From the NCBI GenBank assembly GCA_001887945.1, contig LDOQ01000289.1, positions 31,383 through 95,382 of the forward strand: 64,000 nt of DNA, read 5' to 3'. Under the pieces are notes generated by a model. That model was not told the DNA's origin and did no database searches. It worked only from the letters and a program-made list of their open reading frames with translations. This DNA is from Spraguea lophii. Lineage: Eukaryota > Microsporidia > Spragueidae. This document shows positions 40,199-49,614 of the stretch, one piece after another. A program made the position numbers and the translations under genes. The first letter of the stretch is position 1, and every line of letters starts with the position of its first letter.

Positions 40199-40933
40199 AT
40201 GATCGAACGAAATAAAACATACAAAACAAATGATAATGAAGAAGAAACACCATACATTACAACAATTTCAGATGAACAATATTATGATGAGGATATTTTA
40301 CAACAAAATTATAATTTTTATCAACAATCGCAATATGGACAAGAGCTAGATAGCCTAGAAGAATACAATGCCAGTAAATACCATTCACCATCAAATAGTC
40401 ATCACACACAGCCGAGTAATTATACTCCAAATTACAATGGATATAATCAATATAATATTAATCATTTAATTAACAGTAATAATCTGAATGTAAATGATTA
40501 TTATAAAGAAAATGCGCCCGAGATAAGTTCTGACAATGGATTTGCAGAAGAAAAGAAGCCACGAAAATGTGGAAGAAAGAAAATTAAAATGGCTTTTATT
40601 GAAGGTAAAAATAAAAGAAGTGTGACTTTTAGTAAAAGAAAGAAAGGTATTATGAAAAAAGCTTACGAGCTTAATATTTTAACAGGAACAGAAATTTTAT
40701 TATTAGTTGCAAGCGAGAGTGGCCATGTTTATACGTTTGCAACTCCCAAACTTAAACCTATCATTGCCAATCATGAAAATTTGATACAACAATGTTTAAA
40801 CGCCCCCAATTTACCTGAAAGAAATATGGGATATATGGCAGAAAATAACGAAACTCCACAAAAGGATAATGGCTATTCGGGAGAATATTACGAAAGATAC
40901 AATAAATATTGGAATCAAGATAGGCGAGGCTAA
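40199..40933 (+). CDS. MADS-box transcription factor (SRF/MCM1 type)
   Basis: Encodes 244 residues. The MADS box spans about residues 125-183: GRKKIKMAFIEGKNKRSVTF, then SKRKKGIMKKAYELNILTGT, then EILLLVASESGHVYTFATPK, continuing KLKPII as in SRF/Mcm1. The wording (SKRKxGIMKKAxELxxLTGT) is type I (SRF-like). The N-terminal 120 residues are acidic then Gln/Asn/Tyr-rich, perhaps an activation region. It is a predicted dimeric nuclear factor binding CArG-like sites. It is convergent with a membrane-protein gene, with 53 bp between the stops. Confidence 0.95.
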   Translation: MIERNKTYKTNDNEEETPYITTISDEQYYDEDILQQNYNFYQQSQYGQELDSLEEYNASKYHSPSNSHHTQPSNYTPNYNGYNQYNINHLINSNNLNVNDYYKENAPEISSDNGFAEEKKPRKCGRKKIKMAFIEGKNKRSVTFSKRKKGIMKKAYELNILTGTEILLLVASESGHVYTFATPKLKPIIANHENLIQQCLNAPNLPERNMGYMAENNETPQKDNGYSGEYYERYNKYWNQDRRG

Positions 40934-40986
40934 AAACTTCCAATTAAAGTGCTTTTAAAAACTTTTATTTACAAATTATTATATTG

Positions 40987-41907
40987 TTATTCTTCTTTTC
41001 TTAATTCATTTGACGAGTTTTCAATCATAATTTCAGCACCTTTCTCTCTTTCGTTTTTTGGTTCAGAATAAAGACACTCATCATTTTCAATTTCTCCCGT
41101 TTCTATTGCGTTTGTGTCTATTTCATCAATATTTTTTTCGGATTTAAAAGTTTCTTGAGGCTTTTTATCCGAGTTCGATAAAACATTTGGATTTTTTGAC
41201 TCTTCTTCTATGGGAAAATTAACTATATTTTCATTATCTTTAAATGATTCTATTCTCTTTAATTTCTTTTCTAATAATAATTTTCTTGGTTTTTTTTCTA
41301 TAATTTTAAAATTTGAAATTTTATGTTTTGGATTAGGTTGGTCAATAAGTTTTGGTTCGACTAATTCCGTACGAACATCACAAGATGGAGCAAACTTACT
41401 AAATTTTATTTTCATATTTGATAATACAAGCCTACAATCCTCTTTTTTCTTTGATAATGTATATACTTTATATTCTCCTTCATCAGATTTCGATTTTATC
41501 TCAATATTTCTAATTTTATACATTTTTAAATAATATATTGGGTTTAAAAAACCTTTTGGTTTCTTTGATTCATATAAACTTTTAGATGGCTGATCTGATT
41601 CCGAAGATAAACCAATAGTGGCCATTTCTTCACCGATTCTTATCTTATATTTATTATCATTAAATTGTATTGATTCTTCTTTTAGTTTATGATCAGATGT
41701 ATAAATATTATTTATTCTTTCAAAATATATTTTAAATAAATCATTATCTATAACAATGGTATCTTTCCCTCTATCTTCAAAAGGTATTTTAAAATTTTTA
41801 CATTCTTTATTAGTCTTATAAAAAAGATATACAAATAATCCAAAACCTGCTATTAAAAATATAAAAAAAATTGTGAATATAATACGAAAGATTGTTTTGA
41901 ATGTCAT
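40987..41907 (-). CDS. Single-pass membrane protein, unknown
   Basis: Encodes 306 residues. A basic N-tip (MTFKTIFR) is followed by one strong transmembrane segment (IIFTIFFIFLIAGFGLFVYL), so it is an uncleaved anchor. Next comes a beta-rich region of about 150 residues (KDTIVIDNDLFKIYFERIN, YKIRIGEEMATIGLSS, EGEYKVYTLSKKKEDCRLVL), then a Lys/Glu/Asn-rich disordered tail. Three Cys lie in the middle. I recognise no family. The topology suggests a type II protein with the folded part in the lumen or outside. Confidence 0.75.
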   Translation of the reverse strand: MTFKTIFRIIFTIFFIFLIAGFGLFVYLFYKTNKECKNFKIPFEDRGKDTIVIDNDLFKIYFERINNIYTSDHKLKEESIQFNDNKYKIRIGEEMATIGLSSESDQPSKSLYESKKPKGFLNPIYYLKMYKIRNIEIKSKSDEGEYKVYTLSKKKEDCRLVLSNMKIKFSKFAPSCDVRTELVEPKLIDQPNPKHKISNFKIIEKKPRKLLLEKKLKRIESFKDNENIVNFPIEEESKNPNVLSNSDKKPQETFKSEKNIDEIDTNAIETGEIENDECLYSEPKNEREKGAEIMIENSSNELRKEE

Positions 41908-42804
41908 AATTTTTTGAACTGTAGAATATTTATAGATGTTATTAAATCATTTGTATATTGATATATTACAATTTAAATAAAAAACAATAAAAACTTTTTT
42001 GAAAATAACCTGCAAATAAAACGAAATATTTTATATTCGCAATGGAAAGTAATAATTGTAATTTTTTAGTATTAAATAAAATAAGGTTTTCTTTTAATAT
42101 TTGATTAAAATAAAAATATATTTATTTAGATAAATATATTAAAATAAATTTTTAAAAGAACGACATATAAATTTTACATCTATAAAATTAAAATTTTTTA
42201 TAAAATAATTGATAACAATTTAAAGCAAACAACAGATAAATTAATAAAAAATAAATTAAACATAAATTTTATATTATTTTATTGGGTTTTATTAAATAAT
42301 ATTAACAAATAAAAGAAATGTATAGTATATTGTGTTATTTATAAGAATTTTTTGATAAATTTGTATAAAGCCAAAATAAATAAAAATGTTTCAAAAAGAA
42401 AAAAACTTTTTTTAATCAATTTCATACGATCTAGAAATTATAAATTATAGTAAAAAAATGTAACTTGCAAAATAGTATATATGTAAAAATTGCCTTATTT
42501 GAATAAATAATTTTATCGTTTTTCTAAAAAAACCCGCCCCATTATTTGATATTATAGAATTAAAGTTTTCATCAATATGTTCAAAGAATTCTTCTCATGT
42601 GTTTAATATCATCCTATATCATCGAGCTTAATAAAACAATTTTTTATTATATTTAAAAATGCCGAATATGGTGTATGATACAGAATGGAAGCTTAAATTC
42701 CGAAATTAAATAAACAACACCATTATAATAGCGTAAATCAATATTACCAAGAAAATATATTGGATTAAGAATTCCTTTACTAACGATAATGTTGTATAAA
42801 TCTC
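41908..42804. other. Intergenic AT-rich sequence
   Basis: No gene seen. A short C-rich patch (AAACCCGCCCCATTATTTG near 42530) stands out but has no recognisable function. Confidence 0.4.
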
Positions 42805-42811
42805 TTAAAAA

Positions 42812-43262
42812 CTTTTATTTATTATAAGTCTCCTAGCCGGTTGCAGCCTACCGTGGTCTGAGACCTTTAGTTCCTAAAGTATATCTAAACTTGTATTAAC
42901 CAGTTTTGCCACATATATGCATTAACCTCATCTTATCTTATGCTCCAGACGTTAGGATTTTGCGTATGATGCACGTCACCACCTCTCCTAATTTTTTAGA
43001 GACTCTTAACCTCTTTCTGGTATAATATTGGTTGAGTTACAAATCAATACGATGATTGTAATTACACCACTAAACACTACTTTAATCTAGCAATGGGGTC
43101 GTTATACAAGGCACAGTTAATGTTGCATTATTGAATCCTCACCCATTCAAGAACCTTTTCTCTTCTCTTCAACATTTTTTTGAAAATTCTTCTTGTTGAG
43201 GGATTCGAACCCGCCAGGTTTGGTATTTGGTTACCACTCCACGACTACTGGACCAAACGGAT
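42812..43262 (-). mobile_element. Full-length SINE, minus orientation
   Basis: On the minus strand it begins ATCCGTTTGGTCCAGTAGTC (A box TGGTCCAGTAG) with the perfect B box GGTTCGAATCC, and retains the whole body and tail (AATAAAAG). The 7-bp word TTAAAAA abuts both ends (42805-42811 and 43263-43269), a plausible short target duplication but easily chance in this base composition. Confidence 0.9.
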
Positions 43263-43269
43263 TTAAAAA

Positions 43270-43795
43270 TTATTATATTAAAATAGAATACAGCCATGTT
43301 TAACATAATGAGATTTTAATTAAAATATGTTACAAATACTACTATTTATTATTCACAAAATTGTGTGTATAAATTGTTATATAAATTAAAACGTTATTTA
43401 AAAAAATATTCCAAGTTTATTTTTATATCCTGATTATACGATAGCACATAATAAATACAGATTTGTTTTAGATGTTACATTTTCCTAATGTATTTCGATA
43501 GGACTTTTTAGATTTATGAATCAACATCAATAATTATCTTAAATAAGTTTATATTATATAATTTTATATTAAATAAAAATATTTTCCATTGATGGATAAT
43601 TAGGATATACGTATATTTCATAGTATAATCAATTAAAAATTTTATTATATGTGCTATACAAGTTTGTTTTTAGTTTTGTTCAATCTGTTGAATTATATCC
43701 AAGTAATGTATATTTATATACTTAGGCATCTTAGTTATTCACGTGATATTTATGGATTAAAACATGCTCAACTTTGTTAATTCAAATCAAAAATA
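43270..43795. other. Intergenic AT-rich sequence
   Basis: Nothing supportable seen. Confidence 0.4.
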
Positions 43796-44665
43796 TTATT
43801 GAGTTATTAAATTCTCATTGATTTTATTTATATATTTTTTGGATTCCAAAAAATAATATTTTGTAGCATCTTTTTTATGGTTGAGATAACTTACTCTTTC
43901 TTTATATATATTTTCTATGATATAAAAACGATTTCTTCTTTTATAAAAAATAAATTCATTTTCTATATCACTCACCTTTTTCATTAATTTTGATCCCATT
44001 ATTTGATTTGCTACTTTTTTCGATAAAAAAACTTCTCCTGGATTTATATATTTGTGATAATGTTTAATTTTTTTAGTATGATATGCTAACCAATATTCAC
44101 CATATTTTCCATAGGCTCTTTTTAACGATAAACTATCGATAGCCATTCTAACAGAAATACCTTTAAAAATATAACCAGTATTATTTTTTTTCTTTAAATT
44201 ATATTTTATAGTTTCTTCCGTCCATTTAAATTTTAACAATGAAGAATTAAGCTTCTTAATAAACTCTAAAACATTTTTATTAAATAAAATAACAAGTCCA
44301 TCGGTCTCATCATCCAAAACAGTCCCACCATATTTTTCAATAAGACGAAATAGAATATCTCTATATTTTATGAAATCTTTCCTTTCGAAATCATGAGTCA
44401 TATTTTCCAAGAATACAGAATTAAAAACATCTACATATAATAGATATTTATAATTTTCATAATCCATCTTAATTTTAAACTTTTCTATAAATTTTGCTTT
44501 TCTACCATTTATTTGTGATCTATAGTAAATATAATCAAATATACTAACAATAGAAAAAAATACAATAATTTTATATCTTTTTCTTATATTAAAATAATAT
44601 CCCAATAAAATAAAAAGAAAAAGAGAAGTTAACATCCATTTTGTGTATCTACAAAATTTTATCAT
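43796..44665 (-). CDS. Membrane protein with degenerate class III nucleotidyl cyclase domain
   Basis: Encodes 289 residues; CCC abuts the ATG. Two transmembrane segments (about residues 11-25 and 32-48) precede a domain that tracks fungal adenylate cyclase (Cyr1). YLLYVDVFNSVFLEN corresponds to FTDIxNSTFLWE, with metal Asp79. YRDILFRLIEKYGGTVLDDE is followed by TDGLVILF, corresponding to TEGDAFMVAF, with metal Asp122. FKWTEETI, then YIFKGISVRMAID match QWPEEI and GLSVRMGIH, and INPGEVFLSKKVANQIM matches the GGQIxxSxxV segment. Both metal Asp positions are kept. The adenine-specifying Lys and the transition-state Asn appear replaced (LDDE; AYHTKKI), and the Arg is Lys. Activity is therefore doubtful; it may be a pseudo-cyclase or an enzyme of altered specificity. 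It lacks the LRR, PP2C and Ras-association parts of Cyr1. Confidence 0.7.
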   Translation of the reverse strand: MIKFCRYTKWMLTSLFLFILLGYYFNIRKRYKIIVFFSIVSIFDYIYYRSQINGRKAKFIEKFKIKMDYENYKYLLYVDVFNSVFLENMTHDFERKDFIKYRDILFRLIEKYGGTVLDDETDGLVILFNKNVLEFIKKLNSSLLKFKWTEETIKYNLKKKNNTGYIFKGISVRMAIDSLSLKRAYGKYGEYWLAYHTKKIKHYHKYINPGEVFLSKKVANQIMGSKLMKKVSDIENEFIFYKRRNRFYIIENIYKERVSYLNHKKDATKYYFLESKKYINKINENLITQ

Positions 44666-44668
44666 GGG
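44666..44668 (-). promoter_or_regulatory. CCC start-proximal motif of the cyclase-like gene
   Basis: Minus strand TATGACCCATG: CCC directly precedes the start codon, as at the HDAC gene. Confidence 0.45.
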
Positions 44669-46087
44669 TCATAAATAATTCATTCGCTTTATCTGATTTT
44701 TTTATAAAAAAATATACTACTTTATGTTAACCTCTAAAAAGAATAGATTATTTGTTTTATATTTCATAATTTTTTTTTATAGCGCATATACACTATTTTA
44801 TTTTCCGCATTTGTTTATAATTTTCTTTTTCAGTTATTTTTATATAATTTTCTTTTTTTGTAATGAAAATTGAATATGTTGAATAAAATACAATAAAATC
44901 AAATTTAATAGAAAATATATAAATATTTTAAATGATTAATTATTTTCAAGAATTCAATTATATTTTTTATTAATGTTATGTAATTAAGTTATATAACAGG
45001 ATGGATTTTGAATAAAAATAAAAAATATATTAAGAATAATACACACAACAAAATATATAATTTAGGATATACATCAATATTAACATTTTATGGGTATAAT
45101 ACTTATACAATCTCAAAAAAATTGTACCATATATAAAACTTACAAAAAATTATATAAGAAAAATATTAAAATAAAATAATCTAACATTTAATTATGAAAA
45201 AATATAATACTTCTTCATTCTTGATGACTCAAAAGAATTTCATTTCCTTCAATTCTTTTTTTTAAATAAAGAGAATTATTAATTTTTAGTAATAATATTA
45301 AATTATCGATATCTTTGTTTTTATAATAATCCCCAAAAAAATATAATATTTATATATTTCATTCTTACCACGGTATACTTTTTTGTTAAAAATTTCTTAT
45401 AAATAAAATTAAACATTCAGTTGTATTTATATGAGTTAATAAATTTTTATAATTCAAATTGAATAAAGAGTGGTTCTTATTTAAATGGAATATTTGTTTT
45501 TTTTGGAAAATTCGTTATGTATACTTTAAATTCATTAGCTAGATATAGAATCTTTGAAATAATATGATTTTTATTCAAATTAAAAAATATACATATTACA
45601 TAATCTATAAAATATACCATTATGTATAATACCACACTCGATTGCAAACTTAATTATAAATTTAATATTGATTATATAACCATTTTTTAAAGTTTTCTTA
45701 ATTCTTTAATACCCTTTTCAATTAACTATATAAAAAATACATTTCTAATTTTTCTATGTCTAAGTTTCTTATTTTCGAAGGGGAAAATAAAATAGAAAAA
45801 TTAGAATATTGGAAAATATTTGTTAATTATGTTTGTAAACTTTGAAAAAAACTGAAATATAAAAAAATGTATAAAAAAGTATTAGAGTAAAAAAATAATA
45901 TTGAAATTTATAAAATACTGTTTTATTGCGCAGGTGAAAACTTAAAAAATAATAAAATATATCAAAAATTTAATTTTCATAAAATAATGAGTTAAAATAT
46001 TAATATATTGTATTTTTTAAAAATAAGATTTTTTCAATTTATTTAAATTTATTAACTTTAATGATAATCTTTAATTGTAAGACTCTT
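44669..46087. other. Intergenic AT-rich sequence, 1.4 kb
   Basis: No gene, RNA or repeat that I can support. Confidence 0.4.
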
Positions 46088-46801
46088 TTAATTGCCATGG
46101 TAATGCATATGTTTCAAATGTCGGTGTTTTCTTCTATTATATTGATCTTCAAGATTTGTTTTTTCAGTTGGTGAGATCATGTCGCTTAATAAATTTCTAG
46201 TTGGTCTTTTATCTTCCAAAGCTTTTTTTGCCTCTGATTTTAATTCTTTATTTTCTTCCTGTAAAAGTTTAATTTCATTAAGTTCTGCTGTACAGGTTTT
46301 AGATTCTGCTGGTTGTTGCGTTTTTAAAATTTCTGCTTCCAACTCTCTAACTTTTGTTTTTAGTTCTTTGATTTTCTTCTTATTTTCAATATCTTTTAAA
46401 TAAATAATTTCGAAAAATTGATCAGCAGTTGAAGCACATCTGCGTCTTTCAAAATTATTTCTACTTTCGATATATTTTAAACACATACCGTTAGCAGTTT
46501 TAATAACCGAAACACGTCTAGGACCTTGTGTGATTATAAATCTTTGATTTATACGACCATGTCTATTTCCATATAAAATCAATTTCGATACATTTCTAGA
46601 TATATCAAATATTTTTTTAGTTTTAATCTCCACAACAAAAAAAGTTCCCACAACTTTACTATTTACCATTTTAAATTTACCAGCGGCTTTTATATCTGTT
46701 GTTGTTTTTGGATTTGAATCTGCTGTCATATATTTATTAGTATTGGCCAACTTTATATGAAATAATTCATCGCAAAATATCAAGCTTAAAAGTAAAAACA
46801 T
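46088..46801 (-). CDS. Secreted ricin-B lectin-like beta-trefoil protein with coiled coil
   Basis: Encodes 237 residues. The signal peptide is MFLLLSLIFCDE. Residues about 14-133 read as a beta-trefoil of the ricin-B type found in many microsporidian secreted proteins: ELFHIKLANTNKYMTADSN, FDISRNVSKLILYGNRHGRI, NQRFIITQGPRRVSVIKTAN, GMCLKYIESR, FERRRCASTADQFFEII. A Lys/Glu heptad coiled coil follows (about 134-200), and the end is very His/Lys-rich (RRKHRHLKHMHYHGN). The QxW lectin signature is weak (NQRF, DQFF), so sugar binding is uncertain. Proteins of this class have been linked to the spore wall or polar tube. Confidence 0.75.
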   Translation of the reverse strand: MFLLLSLIFCDELFHIKLANTNKYMTADSNPKTTTDIKAAGKFKMVNSKVVGTFFVVEIKTKKIFDISRNVSKLILYGNRHGRINQRFIITQGPRRVSVIKTANGMCLKYIESRNNFERRRCASTADQFFEIIYLKDIENKKKIKELKTKVRELEAEILKTQQPAESKTCTAELNEIKLLQEENKELKSEAKKALEDKRPTRNLLSDMISPTEKTNLEDQYNRRKHRHLKHMHYHGN

Positions 46802-47114
46802 AAAATGTTGAGTTGTAAAATATTTATACTTCCGTTTTAAAAAGTTTTGGAATTACACCATAAATGATTTTTAAACTAGTTTTACATATTATATAAAACT
46901 ATAAAGTTTTATGAATAAAAAAATAACTTTATTTTGTCTCTGATAAAACAATGATATGAAAAATATAATAATAAAGAATAAGATAAAATTATTGAATAGG
47001 ATAAACAACGATTATTTATTGAATTAATATTAAAAGTTATAAAATTAAATCACGAATAAAATAATACCAATTATAAAACAACGTGTAATTAAGAAACGAA
47101 TAAAATAATATATC
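46802..47114. other. Intergenic AT-rich sequence
   Basis: Nothing supportable seen. Confidence 0.4.
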
Positions 47115-47568
47115 TTTTTTTAAATGAAACTTTTATTTATAAAAGTCTTCCTGGCTGGCTTATAACCTTTGATTCTTAAAGCACATTTAAACTTGTACCA
47201 ACTGGTTTTGCTACAGATATGTATTATTTTCATTTTACATTATACCCAGAACGTTAATGTTTTATATATGATGTACGTCGTCTCCATTTCTTAATTTTTT
47301 AGAGATTCCCAATCTTTTTCTTAGCATAGTATTAGCCGAACCACAAATCAATACAAGAATTGCAATTACGCTGGCCAAACACCATTTTAATCTAATAATG
47401 GGTTTTTTATATAAGATACAGCCAATGTTATGCTATCGAACCCACATCTGTGCAATAACTTTTTTTTTATTCTATTTTCTATTTTTTTGAAAATTCTTCT
47501 GTGTGAGGGATTCGAACCCACGATGTTTGAGATTTAGTTACCACCCATAGCCATTCAGCCAAATTGGC
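47115..47568 (-). mobile_element. Near full-length SINE just upstream of the GGT gene
   Basis: On the minus strand: head GCCAATTTGGCTGAATGGCT (A box TGGCTGAATGG), B box GGGTTCGAATCCCTCAC, body with one deletion around the GGCTGCAACC block, tail AATAAAAGTTTCATTT plus an A-run. The head ends only 41 bp before the gamma-glutamyltransferase ATG, with opposite transcription, so its pol III promoter points away from that gene. Confidence 0.88.
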
Positions 47569-47609
47569 TTTACTTAAAATATAATATATAAAAATCTCGT
47601 TATAGCCAT

Positions 47610-49313
47610 ATGAAATTTTTTGAAACACAAAATCAGAAATCATTTAAAATATATATTAAAGACAATACATTTAAAATAAAAGATAAAATTGGTGATAATA
47701 CTTTTTATACAAATGGTGCTATATCGTCTGAAGTTTATGAAGCTTCAAAAGTTGGTGTTAACATTCTTAAGAAAGGTGGTAACTCTGTTGATGCTGCAAT
47801 AGCAACAGCTATATGTGTAGGAATTATTAACCAGTTTTCATCCGGAATTGGAGGTGGTGCTTTTATGGTAATTATGGATGAAAGTAAAAAAGAGTCTCCG
47901 CAATATTATATGATAGACAGTAGAGAAATGGCACCAACCAATATAAATATAGAAAAAATACAAAAGAACCCAAAAAATTCCATAGAAGGTGGATTAGCCG
48001 TTTGTATTCCTGGTGAAATTAAAGGGTACATTAAAGCGCATAAGAAATTTGGAAAGTTGCCATGGAAAGATCTTTTTGAAGAAAATATTCAGATTGCAAA
48101 GAAATTCAAAGTATCTAAAATCTTAGAAAAAAGACTTTTTGAAAATAAAGCACATATTTTTAAAGATGAAGGATTAAAAGAAACGTATACAAGAAATGGA
48201 GAACTTTTAAAACACGATGAATATTGCTACCGAGAAAATCTTAGCAAGACATTAAAAAAAATATCAGAAGACCCAGAATCCTTTTATATTGGATCACTTG
48301 CTGATGATATAATAAATTTTGTAAACAAAAAAGGTGGATGTCTTACAAAAAAAGATTTTTCAGATTATGAATCTGTGTTTAGGGATGTTTTAACTGGAAA
48401 ATACAAAGATTATGAAATCATTACTTCTGGATTACCATCAGCTGGAATATTTTTAATAGAAATTTTAAAAACTCTTGAAAAATATAATTTAAATATTTTA
48501 GAAAAAAATCAAAAACTTAGTAGTTACCATGTACTGGTAGAAATATTTAAATTTGTTTATTCACAAAGAGCTGATTATTGTGACCCAGATTTTCTACAAA
48601 ATTATCGGGAAATGATAAAAAATAAAATTTCTGATAAAAGATCTCAAGAAATTTTTAATAAGATAAATTTAAAAAAAGTTCTCGATGAAACAGAATATAA
48701 CGTCAAAAAACATACATCATACGATAACGGTACTACACATATAAATGTTGTTGATAGTAATAACATATCAGTACTTTTAACATCTAGCATCGATCTAGCA
48801 TTTGGTTCAAAAATATTAGATCCTAAAACTGGAATATGTTTTAATAGCACAATCAACGATTTTTATATCCCAGGTATAAACAGTGCCTATCTTTTATCAT
48901 CATCTCCGAAAAATATATTACACCCAGGAAAAAGACCATTTTCTTCTATCGCACCATTAATCCTAAAAAATAATAATGAAACAATTTTATTAGGGGGTGC
49001 AGGAGGATCTAGAATTCCAACAAATATTATTCTTGTAATATTTTACATGGAATTAGGATTATCCATGGAAGAAGCCATAAATGCCCCAAGATTTCATCAT
49101 CAATTTAACCCCAATATTTTATATATAGAAAATATACTCCCGCGTGAATTAAGAGAAGAACTTACAAAATTTGGACATCAAGTAAAAGAATGTATCACGA
49201 ATTCAAATTTTACATCTGTTCAATCTTTAATAATTCGAACAGATGAAAATAAGAAAAAAAGAATTTTTGCATATTCAGATCCACGGAAAGGAGGAAAGCC
49301 AGATGGATATTAA
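47610..49313 (+). CDS. GGT: Gamma-glutamyltransferase
   Basis: Encodes 567 residues. This enzyme hydrolyses or transfers the gamma-glutamyl group of glutathione and self-cleaves into two subunits. Landmarks are SSEVYEASKVGVNILKKGGN, SVDAAIATAICVG, SSGIGGGAFMVI, DSREMAP, GGLAVCIPGEIKGY, then the cleavage site with nucleophile Thr375 in DNGTTHINVVD, TSSIDLAFGSKILDPKTGI, FSSIAPLIL, and the oxyanion-hole/Gly-rich LLGGAGGSRIP. All core residues look intact. What is odd is that there is no signal peptide or N-terminal anchor (MKFFETQNQKSFKIYIKDN), whereas GGTs are normally secreted or membrane-bound. A SINE sits 41 bp upstream and may have separated the gene from its original 5' end. I do not know how widespread GGT is in microsporidia. 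Confidence 0.93.
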   Translation: MKFFETQNQKSFKIYIKDNTFKIKDKIGDNTFYTNGAISSEVYEASKVGVNILKKGGNSVDAAIATAICVGIINQFSSGIGGGAFMVIMDESKKESPQYYMIDSREMAPTNINIEKIQKNPKNSIEGGLAVCIPGEIKGYIKAHKKFGKLPWKDLFEENIQIAKKFKVSKILEKRLFENKAHIFKDEGLKETYTRNGELLKHDEYCYRENLSKTLKKISEDPESFYIGSLADDIINFVNKKGGCLTKKDFSDYESVFRDVLTGKYKDYEIITSGLPSAGIFLIEILKTLEKYNLNILEKNQKLSSYHVLVEIFKFVYSQRADYCDPDFLQNYREMIKNKISDKRSQEIFNKINLKKVLDETEYNVKKHTSYDNGTTHINVVDSNNISVLLTSSIDLAFGSKILDPKTGICFNSTINDFYIPGINSAYLLSSSPKNILHPGKRPFSSIAPLILKNNNETILLGGAGGSRIPTNIILVIFYMELGLSMEEAINAPRFHHQFNPNILYIENILPRELREELTKFGHQVKECITNSNFTSVQSLIIRTDENKKKRIFAYSDPRKGGKPDGY

Positions 49314-49561
49314 GCTTGTTTGATATTTTATTGATGATTTTAACTCTATGATTTTTTTTGACCTTGTTATAATTAAAAGTATATTATAAAATATTTAATT
49401 TATTTATCATCAATTATTTCAAATAAATTGAATATAATAATATTTTAAAACATTTTAAATAATAATTCTTTTTTAGAAGTAAATTACAAATAAATAGAAA
49501 TAATTATTTTTATACAAAGAAATAATCCATTTTGGATTAAAACGTTATTTTTAAAAATGCA

Positions 49562-49580
49562 CTAACCTAACCTAACCTAC
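49562..49580. repeat. Short interstitial CCTAA (TTAGG-type) repeat
   Basis: CTAACCTAACCTAACCTAC holds three tandem CCTAA units, 35 bp before the PGK start. Similar two-unit runs occur at 11283, 54798 and 63899. Confidence 0.6.
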
Positions 49581-49614
49581 GAGAATTTATTATTATTTGT
49601 TTATTTTGTCCTTA

